DNA of 64,000 bases from Arthrobacter sp. zg-Y1171 (GTDB lineage Bacteria; Actinomycetota; Actinomycetes; Actinomycetales; Micrococcaceae), in the NCBI RefSeq assembly GCF_025244845.1, contig NZ_CP104264.1, positions 3,162,001 through 3,226,000 of the forward strand, written 5' to 3'. This document shows, piece after piece, positions 17,503 to 25,794 of the stretch. The translations under genes and the position numbers were made by a program. The notes under the pieces are model-generated. The model ran no database searches and was not told where the DNA came from. It saw nothing but the letters and a program-made list of their open reading frames with translations. The number at the start of each line of letters is the position of its first letter. The stretch's first letter is position 1.

Positions 17503-18513
17503 TCATTTCCTACCCTGCTTCGACGGCTGCGACGAGCTCTCCTCACCGGAATACCGCGCTTCAATATCCTTACTCCAAGCACGCGCGTAGATCCCGAGGG
17601 CCCCCTGTTCCCGGAGCGGGAAGCCCAGCTGTTTCAGTGCCAGCTGGCTGGCCCCCGTAGCCAGCTGCTGCGCACTGCGACTGATGCGTTGCTTGTCTGC
17701 CCGGTACAAATACTCATCGACGGTCCTTGCCCAGCGCTTCCGCCAGACATCCACTGCCGACTCCGCGGCAAGCGCGGCCATCACCCTGTGCGCGGGCATA
17801 ACCCGCGGTGCCATCTGCGCCATCGCTGCCCTGCGCGCATGCTCCGACTGCGAGCCAAAAGATCCTGTGCAGGCGTGCAGATGAGCGTTCCAGTAGAAGT
17901 CCCAGCTAGTGGTTCTGCGGTCGGGCCAAACAGCGGACCGGGGTCCGCGCATCATGGCGTGGCCGGCGTCGAAGAGAAGCAGGGCAGCCAGCATCGAGCG
18001 CATGTTGAGGCGGGGAAAGCGGTTGACTGCCCACAAAGCCAGGTCCGAAGACACCTCGCAAATCCCGGAAGCCAGTTCCAAGCCCTTTGGTCCACCGAAC
18101 CGGGCAAGCCCCGCTTCCACCACCTCAGGTACCGGTTCGCCCGGCCGTGGTGGATAAATGATGTCCGGCGCCTGTGAGATCTTCACGGAGCCCAGTGTGG
18201 CAGCGCTTTCGTCCGCCAGCGCGTGCGCAAACTTCCATAGGCGCTTAACGACGTCGTCGGTGGCAAGCAAATGCAGGAGTACGGCCGGATGGGCGGATTC
18301 CAGGTTGCGTGAAAACCGGAACCGGCTCCCCTCCCCGACCCGCAGTTGGGAAGACAGCGGTCCCACAATACGGCGGACTATCTCATCACCCGCATCCCTC
18401 CGCTCGGGCTCTATGCTCAGGACGGACCACAGGGTGGTTGTGCTGGCGTGGTGCTGCACAGGACGGGTAGTTGCCTCTCGATGAACAGTGTTTGATTGCA
18501 CTATGTGGCTCAT
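17503..18513 (-). CDS. Stand-alone thiopeptide-type (LanB C-terminal-like) protein, copy 2
   Basis: This protein of about 336 residues is a close paralogue of the gene at 155-1153. It shares TLWSVLSIEPE, LARFGGPKGLELA, a SSDLALWAV helix that fits the family's SS..AL pattern, MMRGPRSAVWPDRRTTSWDF, and the basic tail RSAQQLA. The tail differs (QPSKQGRK against QPSKR) because of a 2-base shift near the stop. ATG 18513, preceded by TTTTGGGGATGAT as in copy 1, was taken as the start. Upstream is a four-unit repeat array, of which copy 1 keeps only one unit. No RiPP precursor or partner enzyme is obvious. The domain assignment is tentative. Confidence 0.6.
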   Translation of the reverse strand: MSHIVQSNTVHREATTRPVQHHASTTTLWSVLSIEPERRDAGDEIVRRIVGPLSSQLRVGEGSRFRFSRNLESAHPAVLLHLLATDDVVKRLWKFAHALADESAATLGSVKISQAPDIIYPPRPGEPVPEVVEAGLARFGGPKGLELASGICEVSSDLALWAVNRFPRLNMRSMLAALLLFDAGHAMMRGPRSAVWPDRRTTSWDFYWNAHLHACTGSFGSQSEHARRAAMAQMAPRVMPAHRVMAALAAESAVDVWRKRWARTVDEYLYRADKQRISRSAQQLATGASQLALKQLGFPLREQGALGIYARAWSKDIEARYSGEESSSQPSKQGRK

Positions 18514-18813
18514 ATCATCCCCAAAATGATCGTCTTGGCTTCTGTAGGTGGGTTCCCACACTGCGTTCCCAACAGGGTGTCGCCAACACTGTGTTGCCAA
18601 AATATGAATGTCCATACGGCCTCTAGGAAATTTCATATTTGTGTCAGGGGGGCTTTTCCTTCGCATGCTGAGCGACTATGGGTTTTGCGAACCAGCGACG
18701 CCCACTGCACCACACCGGCTTCGGCGCCGTCACCACGTGCAGCGATGCCACCGCCTTGCTGCAGGAGGACACCTCCAGCTAGCTCCGGCGCGGCCCCGGA
18801 CTACGCTGGAACA
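18514..18813. other. 300-base intergenic region between copy 2 and methyltransferase
   Basis: It contains the repeat array above and the upstream part of the long direct repeat. A short frame at 18678-18782 would encode 34 residues (MGFANQRRPLHHTG...) but has no clear ribosome-binding site. Nothing else is recognised. Confidence 0.4.
18552..18602. promoter_or_regulatory. Four-unit GTTCCCA-type repeat array upstream of copy 2
   Basis: Four near-identical heptamers start at 18552 (GTTCCCA), 18565 (GTTCCCA), 18579 (GTCGCCA) and 18593 (GTTGCCA), spaced 13, 14 and 14 bases. They lie 39-86 bases upstream of the ATG. Copy 1 has one matching box (GTTCCCA within CTGTGTTCCCAAAA, 1203-1216). Regular spacing near 1.3 helical turns suggests cooperative binding of a regulator; no regulator is identified. 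Confidence 0.5.
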
Positions 18814-19452
18814 ATGACACACAGCTTCGGCAAGGACTACTGGGAGCAGCACTGGCACGAGGCCCCGGACACCAACCCGGCCGCCGGCCACCAGCCGCCC
18901 GCGAACCCCTACGTGGCGCGCCTCGCGGCGGAGCTCCCGGCAGGCACCGCGCTGGACGCCGGCTGCGGAACGGGCGCGGAAGCCCTGGAACTGGCCGCGC
19001 ACGGCTGGACGGTAGTGGGTGCGGACGTATCGGCATCTGCCCTCGCCGCAGCGTCCCGGCGTGCCGAAGCGCAGACCCTGTCCGGCAGTGTGGACTGGAT
19101 CGAGGCGGACCTGGTCTCCTGGGAACCGGGACGCCGCTTTGACCTGGTCACCACCAACTACGCCCACCCGGCGATGCCGCAGCTGACGTTCTATACCCGG
19201 GTCGCGGAGTGGGTGGCACCGGGCGGCACCCTCCTGATTGTCGGGCACGCGCACGACGACGAGGCCACCACAGCGCACGGGCACCACCCGCCGGCCGACA
19301 CGGTCGTGACTGCCGAAGCCATCCGGGCGCTGCTGGATCCGGCGACATGGAGCATCACCGTCGCCGAGGAACATCCGCGCTCCATGACCGCGCCGGACGG
19401 CAGCCAGGTCACCTTGCGCGACGTCGTCGTCCAGGCCGTCCGCGAGCGCTAA
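18814..19452 (+). CDS. Class I SAM-dependent methyltransferase
   Basis: The 212-residue protein has the SAM-binding motif LDAGCGTGAEALELA, acidic loop GWTVVGADVSASAL and WIEADLVSW, followed by VAPGGTLLIVGHAH. It resembles thiopurine or tellurite-type small-molecule methyltransferases with an N-terminal YWEQHWHE lead, but the substrate is unknown. The ATG at 18814 was chosen because the homology to the family starts here; a longer upstream frame runs through the repeat array and is unlikely. Confidence 0.85.
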   Translation: MTHSFGKDYWEQHWHEAPDTNPAAGHQPPANPYVARLAAELPAGTALDAGCGTGAEALELAAHGWTVVGADVSASALAAASRRAEAQTLSGSVDWIEADLVSWEPGRRFDLVTTNYAHPAMPQLTFYTRVAEWVAPGGTLLIVGHAHDDEATTAHGHHPPADTVVTAEAIRALLDPATWSITVAEEHPRSMTAPDGSQVTLRDVVVQAVRER

Positions 19453-19465
19453 TCCGCGACTGCCC

Positions 19466-20614
19466 CTAGGTCGCGTTCCTGCCGGGAGCTTCGGGGCCGG
19501 TGGGCCAGCGCAGCAGCGCGGCGACGCCGGCTCCGGCGGGCAGGACGCCGTCGGGCACCAGAAGGAGGCGAGCATCGGTCAGGGCCGCCGCGCGCAGCAG
19601 GGCCACTGGAGCGGAAACCTTGCCCAGCACGTCTGAGCCCAGCGCCTGCTCCTCCGCAGTGGCCACCCACGGCTCGACGGCGAGGGCCAACAACCGGTGG
19701 TCGGCGAGCGCAGTGTCATTCAGGATCAGCATGTCCACCTGCGCCTGTTGAAGGGCCTGGACAACAGCACCGATGCCGGTGGTCGACTCGGGGTTGGCCT
19801 GCCCTTGCTGCAGGGCGAGGCGGTCCATGATCTGTTCCTGCTCGTCCGCCCACTGCAGGGCAATCAGTTCCTGGACGCGGTCCTCGAAACCCTCATGATG
19901 GGCACCGCCGGTACGGGTATGCGAATCGAGCATGCGGACCAGGTTCCGGTGCGCTTCGGCGAGCTGGTCCTGCACCAGTCCGCGGGCACGGACATCACCG
20001 GCGAGCACGATCAGCCGGGCACCGCTGCTGTCCACGATGCTGTCGATCTGGCCGGCGACCTCGTCCGCGTTCCGGCGCCAGATGCCTTCGGTCCTGCGCT
20101 GCTGCTTGTCCTGCGCCCAGCCGTCGCCGGCGGAGAGTTTGCGGATGTCCTCGGTGGAGCCTGCGACATCCTGGATGCTGGCGGGACCGGGGCGGCCCAC
20201 GTGTGCCAGCCGGATCTCGGCGCCTTCCCGCGACACTTCCGCAACGATGTACGGGAATTCTTCCGGACGGTGCTTGAGCAGCGGCAGCAGGTCCGGAACG
20301 GGCCCCACGGAAACGTGCTTCGGGCCGACAAGCGGGCCGGGCAGGAGTTCGTTCAGTTCCTCCGTCCCCTGCCGGACTAGGACGAAGCGCGAGACCGGGG
20401 CGGGCACGCCGTAGGCAGGAGCCACCGCGGCTTCCATGGCCTCAAGGTCCGCCGGCGGAGCCCCCTTTTCCGCCAGTGCCCTCCGGACAGCGCCCGGGCG
20501 GACTTCGGCCGCTTCCCGGCCTTCCACGGTTCCGGCCCCGGCATCGACATAGGCCGCGCACCAGGGTCCTTGTTTCCGGTACAGGTCGGCGTATTTGTGG
20601 AGGTGTTCAGTCAT
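19466..20614 (-). CDS. Bacterial archaeo-eukaryotic release factor family protein (baeRF2, Rv2629-like)
   Basis: The 382-residue protein has the layout of the Rv2629/baeRF2 group. The N-terminal domain (HLHKYADLYRKQGPWCAAYVDAG) is followed by an eRF1 domain 2-like middle (YIVAEVSREGAEIRLAHVGR) and a C-terminal L7Ae-like part (VQALQQAQVDMLILND). Such proteins are thought to act on stalled or hibernating ribosomes; the exact role is unsettled. The ATG at 20614 has GGAG upstream. The gene converges on the methyltransferase with only 13 bases between stops. Confidence 0.8.
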   Translation of the reverse strand: MTEHLHKYADLYRKQGPWCAAYVDAGAGTVEGREAAEVRPGAVRRALAEKGAPPADLEAMEAAVAPAYGVPAPVSRFVLVRQGTEELNELLPGPLVGPKHVSVGPVPDLLPLLKHRPEEFPYIVAEVSREGAEIRLAHVGRPGPASIQDVAGSTEDIRKLSAGDGWAQDKQQRRTEGIWRRNADEVAGQIDSIVDSSGARLIVLAGDVRARGLVQDQLAEAHRNLVRMLDSHTRTGGAHHEGFEDRVQELIALQWADEQEQIMDRLALQQGQANPESTTGIGAVVQALQQAQVDMLILNDTALADHRLLALAVEPWVATAEEQALGSDVLGKVSAPVALLRAAALTDARLLLVPDGVLPAGAGVAALLRWPTGPEAPGRNAT

Positions 20615-20732
20615 GGCGATCTCCATCCCGTACGGGTGTTCCCGCACATCGATTCAATCCGTGCCTCAAGCTAACACCGGCGTTCACGGCAACTAAAGGG
20701 CTGCGCCCGCCACACGCCTGCCGCCCGCCGGT

Positions 20733-21302
20733 CTAATCCGCGAGGTGCCGGAGAACCCGTGCCGGTGACCCGACGGCCAGGGCCCGCGCCGGAACGTCCT
20801 TGGTGACGACGGCGCCGGCGGCCACCACGGAATCGTCGCCGATCGTCACCCCCGGCAGGACCGTGACGTTGGAGCCGAGCCAGACGTTCCGGCCGAGCGT
20901 GACCGGCGCCGGATGCATGTCCGCCCGGCGTTTCGGTGCCAGATCATGGTTGAGGGTGGCCAGGACAACGTTGTGGCCGATCAGGCAGTCATCGCCGATG
21001 CGGATCCCGCCCTGGTCCTGGAACCGGCAGCCGGCGTTAATAAACACCCGTTTCCCCAGGCTGATGTTCTTCCCGAAGTCGGAGGAGAACGGCGGGAACA
21101 GGGCGACGGTTTCGTCCACCGGCCTCCCGGTCAGCCGGGAGAGCAGCTCCCGCACCCGGGCCGGTTCGTGGTAGCCGCCGTTGAGCTCGCCGGTAACCTG
21201 CAGGGCGGCCTGGCTGGCGTGATGCATGGCTTCATGCAGCGGTGATCCGGCGGTAACGGTTTCGCCTGCGTTGAGCGCCGCGAGCAGTTCCTGGAGGTCC
21301 AT
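20733..21302 (-). CDS. Maltose/galactoside-type O-acetyltransferase
   Basis: The 189-residue left-handed beta-helix (hexapeptide repeat) acetyltransferase belongs to the LacA/Maa/NodL group. It has an N-terminal helical part with HEPARVRELLSRLTG, and repeats including FINAGCRFQDQGGIRIGDDCLIG. Catalytic His lies in ATLNHD, and the C-terminal segment is VVAAGAVVTKDVPARALAVGSPA. It transfers acetyl from acetyl-CoA to a sugar hydroxyl. The start ATG has AAGGGG upstream. Target sugar unknown. Confidence 0.9.
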   Translation of the reverse strand: MDLQELLAALNAGETVTAGSPLHEAMHHASQAALQVTGELNGGYHEPARVRELLSRLTGRPVDETVALFPPFSSDFGKNISLGKRVFINAGCRFQDQGGIRIGDDCLIGHNVVLATLNHDLAPKRRADMHPAPVTLGRNVWLGSNVTVLPGVTIGDDSVVAAGAVVTKDVPARALAVGSPARVLRHLAD

Positions 21303-21463
21303 GGTGCCCCTTGTCGGTTGGCCTACCCGTCCTACCGTTGCACCGGTGCAGCGGGGTGGCAACAGCTCCCGGATCAGCGGGGCGAATGCCGCGGCATTCG
21401 CCCCGCCGTCGTCGTCCTCGGGTCGCCAGCCGCCGGCCGGCATCGGAGTTTTGCGGAAGGGGA

Positions 21464-22231
21464 CTACTTCAGGTTCTGAATGGCGTAGTCGGCTTCCTCA
21501 GGGGTGAACATTGCGCCGTACATATCGGTGCTGGCGAGGTAATCCCGCAGCTCATCCAGGGGCATCGGGGTTTCCTTCTGCAAAGACTTCGCGGCTTCCA
21601 GCGCGTTGGTCTTGTAATCGGCCTTGAGGTTATCGACGGCGTACTGCGCGGCCTCCGGGGTGTACTGGCCGTATTCCCCGCCCAGCTGGTCCTGGATGGC
21701 GGCCTTGCTCATGTGCAGGGAGTCGCTGTAGAACGTGGCACTGTTCAGCGCCTGCATATTGTCATTGTTCTTTGGAACGGCAGGAGCAGCTGGTGCCTCC
21801 TCGGTCGGTGCGGAGTAGGCCGGGGCCGGGCTGGACAGCGTAGTGCTGTTCGTCTCCGATGCCTTCTGGCTTTCCTGAACAGCCGCGCTAATTGTCGCCG
21901 TCATGGTGACAATCATGATCACCGAAACAATGACGTTCAGGACCCACACGATGATGGTGACGATCCACGCCGTCTTCTTGCTCTGCTGATACCCGTCCAG
22001 CGGGCGGCCCTGCTTGTCCTTCTGGTTCCCGGTCAGGGTGATGATCAGGTCAACCAGCGTCCAGATGCCGAAACCGCCACCCGTCAGGAGCTTCAGGACA
22101 CCGGTCCCGATCTTGCCCAGGTAGAACCGGTCGATACCCAGCCCGCCCAGGAAGAGCGCGAGCAGCCATGTCACGACAAAGGACTTCCCGGTGCCGATAA
22201 CGGGTTTATAGCTTGTTTCGGTAGTGCTCAT
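21464..22231 (-). CDS. TM2-domain membrane protein with Ltp repeats
   Basis: The 255-residue protein has three parts. At residues about 12-75 is a TM2 domain with two membrane helices around [12 protein letters not shown]; a third hydrophobic helix lies at about 85-115. A Ser/Pro/Ala-rich linker then leads to two Ltp (host cell surface-exposed lipoprotein) repeats: [19 protein letters not shown] followed by [17 protein letters not shown], then a shorter second unit ending [13 protein letters not shown]. Ltp domains were first characterised in a phage lipoprotein that blocks DNA injection by other phages. Whether this chromosomal version does so is unknown. Confidence 0.8.
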   Translation of the reverse strand: MSTTETSYKPVIGTGKSFVVTWLLALFLGGLGIDRFYLGKIGTGVLKLLTGGGFGIWTLVDLIITLTGNQKDKQGRPLDGYQQSKKTAWIVTIIVWVLNVIVSVIMIVTMTATISAAVQESQKASETNSTTLSSPAPAYSAPTEEAPAAPAVPKNNDNMQALNSATFYSDSLHMSKAAIQDQLGGEYGQYTPEAAQYAVDNLKADYKTNALEAAKSLQKETPMPLDELRDYLASTDMYGAMFTPEEADYAIQNLK

Positions 22232-22501
22232 TAAGGTGTTTGCCTTTTCTGTTATCAGGGTTGTGCTTCAGTAGTCGACGATGTCAAAGCGTCATGTCTT
22301 CGCCGCAGCGGAGATTGCAGCTACGGTCGATTCCGAAGTTGCCGCACACCTGGCAAATACCGGAACAATTAGGTCGACCCGGACATATTATCCGACGGAG
22401 CACGCCTGCTCTCACGTCGAAAGCGCGGGATCTCCGATAAATTACTGATTGTCGGAGTTTCATGTTGCGATCAGCGATAAAATCAGGGGATATTGAAATC
22501 C
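22232..22501. other. Intergenic region, no gene supported
   Basis: The spacer lies between the divergent TM2-Ltp gene and the frameshifted gene. It is AT-richer than its surroundings and probably holds both promoters. A minus-strand frame (22284-22463) ending in several Cys residues lacks a ribosome-binding site and was not accepted. Confidence 0.4.
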
Positions 22502-23009
22502 ATGCCTCAAAGCCACCGTATTCTTCAACCGGTGGTCTCCACACCTCGGGTTTCGACGCACGTTACCCCCGACGGCATGTTCGAGTTCGATTACCCCTCC
22601 GAATGGTCAGTGGTCTCCAATCCCGCCTCGGGCCCGAACGAAGTGTCCACGTCCCTCATCGTGCAGGATGCGCAAGGAAGGCAGATGGCTGCTTTTGTCG
22701 CAGGTTTTCCAGCAGTCAATGACTCGGTGGTCGCCGGGCCTATCGCACCTGTTCCGCTCGAATATCAGAAAATCCCGGGTGAGCAGATTGTCCCAACCCA
22801 TGAAGGGACGGCAATCGCTTATCACTATGAAACAAGGTTCAACCCGGTCTGTGGCGAAGTGGGTGCTGAAATGAGCATCAATACTTTCAAGTCAGACTTT
22901 CCATCCGAGCCTCAAAGCTACCGGGAACAGCAGCTTTTTCGAGGCGTATCAGCGCACTGCTGAGTATCAAGCCGTCAAAGAAATGATGATCTCGCTCCGA
23001 CGAACCTAG
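22502..23009 (+). pseudogene. Hypothetical protein gene with probable frameshift near its 3-prime end
   Basis: The first part reads as a protein with YPSEWSVVSNPASGPNEVSTS and a single beta-rich domain. The reading frame ends at 22963 with an odd tail (REQQLFRGVSAHC). In the +1 frame the DNA continues as GNSSFFEAYQRTAEYQAVK then EMMISLRRT, stopping at 23009, which looks like a natural C-terminal helix. That stop interlocks with the stop of the convergent TetR gene (CTAG), as at other convergent pairs here. A one- or two-base indel between about 22880 and 22945, or a sequencing error, explains this. Function unknown; start could also be TTG 22493. Confidence 0.55.
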
Positions 23010-23707
23010 CCGTCCCGCCAGGAGCCCCGCAGGGTTTCGATGCCGTCCAACAGCACGTCGAGCCCGACGTTGAATTCGGCGTCGTAGTCGTAGCCTTGCT
23101 TCGCCAGCTCGCCCACCACTTCGAGCAGGTACGGATACCGAGCCGCAACCTCCGCCGATTCCCCGTTGAGAGTGTCGGCGGCGGCCTCGGCCGACTCCTC
23201 CGGGGTTTCGAAGGACAGCGTCTTCTGCTGCAGGGCGAAGCCGTACACGTAGGCATCCAGCAGGCTCATGACGTGGACGGCGGCGCGGAACGTGAATCCG
23301 CTCTGCCGCAGGCAGCCCAGCATCGCGTTGTGCTGGCGCAGGCTCTCCGGCCCCGGCCGGCCTGCCGCTTCCATCCGCCCCACCGCCCAGCGGTGCGTGA
23401 CCAATGCGGTCCAGAGGGAGGCGGCGCGATCACGCACGGCCTGTTTCCAGCCGCGCGCACTCTCCGGTTCCGTGACCTCGGCCCAGACCAGGTCCACCAT
23501 GCCCTCAAGCAGTTCCTGCTTGTTGGCCACGTGCTTGTACAGCGCCATGGGAACCACGCCGAGTTCGTCCGCCAGCGTGCGCATGGTGAAGCCGTCGGTG
23601 CCCACCTGGTCAGCCAGTTCGACGCCGGCGCGCAGCACGGCGTCCCGGTTCAGGCGCGGACGCCGCGCGGACGGTTCCTGCTGCCGTGCCTTGGATACCT
23701 GTCCCAC
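23006..23707 (-). CDS. TetR-family transcriptional regulator
   Basis: The protein of about 233 residues has a TetR helix-turn-helix (LNRDAVLRAGVELADQVG, then GFTMRTLADELGVVPMALYKHVANKQELL) and a TetR_C-type ligand domain. The start was placed at GTG 23707 because GGGAAGG lies 7 bases upstream. A longer ATG start at 23752 would run through one of the two palindromic operators. It is divergent from a DUF4386 membrane gene that it probably represses. Confidence 0.9.
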   Translation of the reverse strand: MGQVSKARQQEPSARRPRLNRDAVLRAGVELADQVGTDGFTMRTLADELGVVPMALYKHVANKQELLEGMVDLVWAEVTEPESARGWKQAVRDRAASLWTALVTHRWAVGRMEAAGRPGPESLRQHNAMLGCLRQSGFTFRAAVHVMSLLDAYVYGFALQQKTLSFETPEESAEAAADTLNGESAEVAARYPYLLEVVGELAKQGYDYDAEFNVGLDVLLDGIETLRGSWRDG

Positions 23708-23741
23708 AGGGCCGCCTTCCCGGAAATCGATGCTTGACAGA

Positions 23742-23756
23742 GTGTACGACATACAC
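23742..23756. promoter_or_regulatory. TetR operator O1
   Basis: The imperfect palindrome GTGTACGACATACAC lies just upstream of the TetR start. It matches the second operator at 13 of 15 positions, and the centres are 33 bases apart, about three helical turns. Confidence 0.75.
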
Positions 23757-23773
23757 CTAAGTTCATCGCATCC

Positions 23774-23790
23774 GGTGTACGTCGTACACC
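23774..23790. promoter_or_regulatory. TetR operator O2
   Basis: The perfect 17-base palindrome GGTGTACGTCGTACACC lies 20 bases before the ATG of the DUF4386 gene. Paired with O1 it suggests two dimers bound on the same face of the helix, silencing both divergent promoters. Confidence 0.8.
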
Positions 23791-23809
23791 TTTGGCCGAC
23801 AGGAGCGTC

Positions 23810-24526
23810 ATGCAGACCTCTAACCGCACGGCCCGGACCGCCGGGATCCTCTTCCTCCTCACCTTCGCCTCCGCCATCGCCGGGGCCGCACTGTACGCAC
23901 CGCTGCTCACCGACCCCAACTACCTCGCCGGACCCGGCGCCGACACCCGGATCCTGCTCGGCGCCGTCTGCGAACTGGTGCTGATCGTCGCGAACATCGG
24001 GACCGCCGTCGTGCTGTTTCCCGTGCTGCGGCGCTACAGCGAGACTGCCGCTGTCGGCTATGTTGCGGCCCGGATCATGGAGTGCGCGCTTATTGCCTTC
24101 GGGATTCTCAGCGTGCTCACCGTGGTGACGCTGCGGCAGACTGGGGGTGCCGACGCCGGGCAATACCTGCCCGTGGCGCGGGCACTGGTGACGGTGCATG
24201 ACTGGACGTTCCTGCTCGGCCCGGGGTTCGTGGTGGGTATCGGCAACGGCCTGCTGCTCGGGTTCCTGATGTACCGATCGCATCTGGTGCCGCGGCCGAT
24301 GGCACTGTTCGGCCTGGTCGGCGGTCCGCTGATGTCGCTGTCCGGTATTGCCGTGCTTTTCGGCGCCTACGAACAGTCTTCGGTTCCCTCCGCGCTGGCC
24401 ACGCTCCCGGAGATCATCTGGGAGGCGTCGCTGGGGATCTACCTGACGGTCGTCGGTTTCCGACGGCCTCGGGAGACCGCCGCGGACCTGGCGGCCGACG
24501 TCGACAGCAGGCAGCAGGCGGCGTAG
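23810..24526 (+). CDS. DUF4386 family membrane protein
   Basis: The 238-residue integral membrane protein has about six transmembrane segments, with the DUF4386 opening RTAGILFLLTFASAIAG and internal LLGAVCELVLIVANIGTAVV and LPEIIWEASLGIYLTVVGF blocks. Function of the family is unknown; members are often beside TetR genes, as here. The ATG at 23810 has AGGAG. Expression is likely controlled by the two operators immediately upstream. Confidence 0.85.
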   Translation: MQTSNRTARTAGILFLLTFASAIAGAALYAPLLTDPNYLAGPGADTRILLGAVCELVLIVANIGTAVVLFPVLRRYSETAAVGYVAARIMECALIAFGILSVLTVVTLRQTGGADAGQYLPVARALVTVHDWTFLLGPGFVVGIGNGLLLGFLMYRSHLVPRPMALFGLVGGPLMSLSGIAVLFGAYEQSSVPSALATLPEIIWEASLGIYLTVVGFRRPRETAADLAADVDSRQQAA

Positions 24527-24609
24527 ATTCCCGCAGGAACGGAATCACCCTCAGACGGGGGCCACCCCGAGCCCGACGGAACCGGACCATTGATGATGAG
24601 GAGACACGC

Positions 24610-25650
24610 ATGCGCGGTTCAGCACTGATCGTCGGAGCGGGTATCGCAGGAACCGCCGTTGCGCGGGGGCTGCTCCGCGCAGGATGGTCGGTCCAGGTGC
24701 TCGAACGCGGCGCAAACCTTCCCGGCAGCGGAACGGCGCTGGCCATGTGGCCCGAGGCGATGCGGGCCCTCGACGCATTGGGCGCCGGTGACGCAGTCCG
24801 CGCCGGCTCGGTGGTAGAGCAGGGCGCACGGATCCTGAAACCGGACGGCAGCCAGATCGCCGCCATGGGCCGCAGCCGGACCGCCCGCCTGGTGCCGCGC
24901 ACCGTCCTGCTGGAGGCGTTGGCCGGGGACTTGCCTGCCGGGCTTATCCAATGGAATTCACCGGCTGCAGGGCCCTCAACCCTGCCCTCTGCGGATGTTG
25001 TTGTGGCCGCCGACGGAATCTTCAGCCGCCTGCGCACCGCCTGCAACGGAATACCGCCCCGGGCGCTGGGAACAGTGGCCTTTCGCGGCGTTGTACCCGG
25101 CCCGGCCGGCGGGGTCAGCGAGACGTGGGGGCGCGGCCGTCTGTTCGGCATTACCCCGCTGGATGCCGGTAGCACCAACTGGTTTGCCTGCCTCCGTTCC
25201 ACAGACCTTCCTCCGCTGGGTTCCCCGGAGGCTATCGGCGCCCAGGGGGTAGAACTGCTGCGCAGCCTCTACCGCGGGTGGCATCCGGACGTCGCCCGGG
25301 TCCTGGGGAAACTGGACGGAAGCCCGATGGATTACCGGGAACTGTTCGACGTTCCGCCGCTCCCGTCCTACGTTTCCGGCAACTTGGCACTGCTGGGCGA
25401 CGCTGCGCACGGCATGGCGCCGAACCTTGGCCGCGGTGCCTGTGACGCTCTTCTGGACGCGGTGGCCCTGATCGACGCACTCAGTGCGGCTCCCGACGTC
25501 ACCGCCGGCCTGCAGCGCTACGACGCCGGCCGGCGTCGGCGGGGAAACCTCATGGTCCGGGCGGCACGGCTGCTGAACCGTGTCGCCACGGCCGAGCACT
25601 TCACCGGAGCCCGGAACCTCGCGATGTCCGCCGGGGCACGGTTCGCCTAG
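24610..25650 (+). CDS. FAD-dependent monooxygenase
   Basis: The 346-residue class A flavoprotein hydroxylase-like protein has the dinucleotide motif LIVGAGIAGTAVARGL, DG motif VVAADGIFSRLR and GD motif NLALLGDAAHGMAPNLGRGA. It resembles salicylate or zeaxanthin epoxidase-type enzymes in size but lacks clues to substrate. The start has GAGGAG upstream. It appears to be a single-gene unit. Confidence 0.88.
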   Translation: MRGSALIVGAGIAGTAVARGLLRAGWSVQVLERGANLPGSGTALAMWPEAMRALDALGAGDAVRAGSVVEQGARILKPDGSQIAAMGRSRTARLVPRTVLLEALAGDLPAGLIQWNSPAAGPSTLPSADVVVAADGIFSRLRTACNGIPPRALGTVAFRGVVPGPAGGVSETWGRGRLFGITPLDAGSTNWFACLRSTDLPPLGSPEAIGAQGVELLRSLYRGWHPDVARVLGKLDGSPMDYRELFDVPPLPSYVSGNLALLGDAAHGMAPNLGRGACDALLDAVALIDALSAAPDVTAGLQRYDAGRRRRGNLMVRAARLLNRVATAEHFTGARNLAMSAGARFA

Positions 25651-25794
25651 CACTTTCCGCCCGAAAGCCGCCGTCGGGGGCGCCGCCGTCGACGCCCCGA
25701 AGGAATTCCTCCGCAGCACGGGCAGTTGCCTCCTTTAGGGACTGCCGGAGTACACCCGCGCCAGTCCAACGAAACATCATCGAAGGGATACGCC

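Larger units (their letters stand above)
17475..18645 (-). repeat. Long direct repeat, copy 2
   Basis: This is the second copy of the block at about 120-1260, in the same orientation, with gene, 3-prime flank and promoter region all recognisable. About 16.2 kb of unique DNA, including the whole amino-sugar locus, lies between the copies. Ends are approximate. Confidence 0.75.

Noticed and set aside
22284..22463. Minus-strand frame with a Cys-rich end (PNCSGICQVCGNFG)
   Set aside because: No ribosome-binding site, poor codon pattern for this genome, and it lies in the likely promoter region of the TM2-Ltp gene.
23708..24283. Long N-terminal extension of the TetR frame
   Set aside because: It runs through both palindromic operators and antisense to the DUF4386 gene; GTG 23707 has a proper ribosome-binding site.
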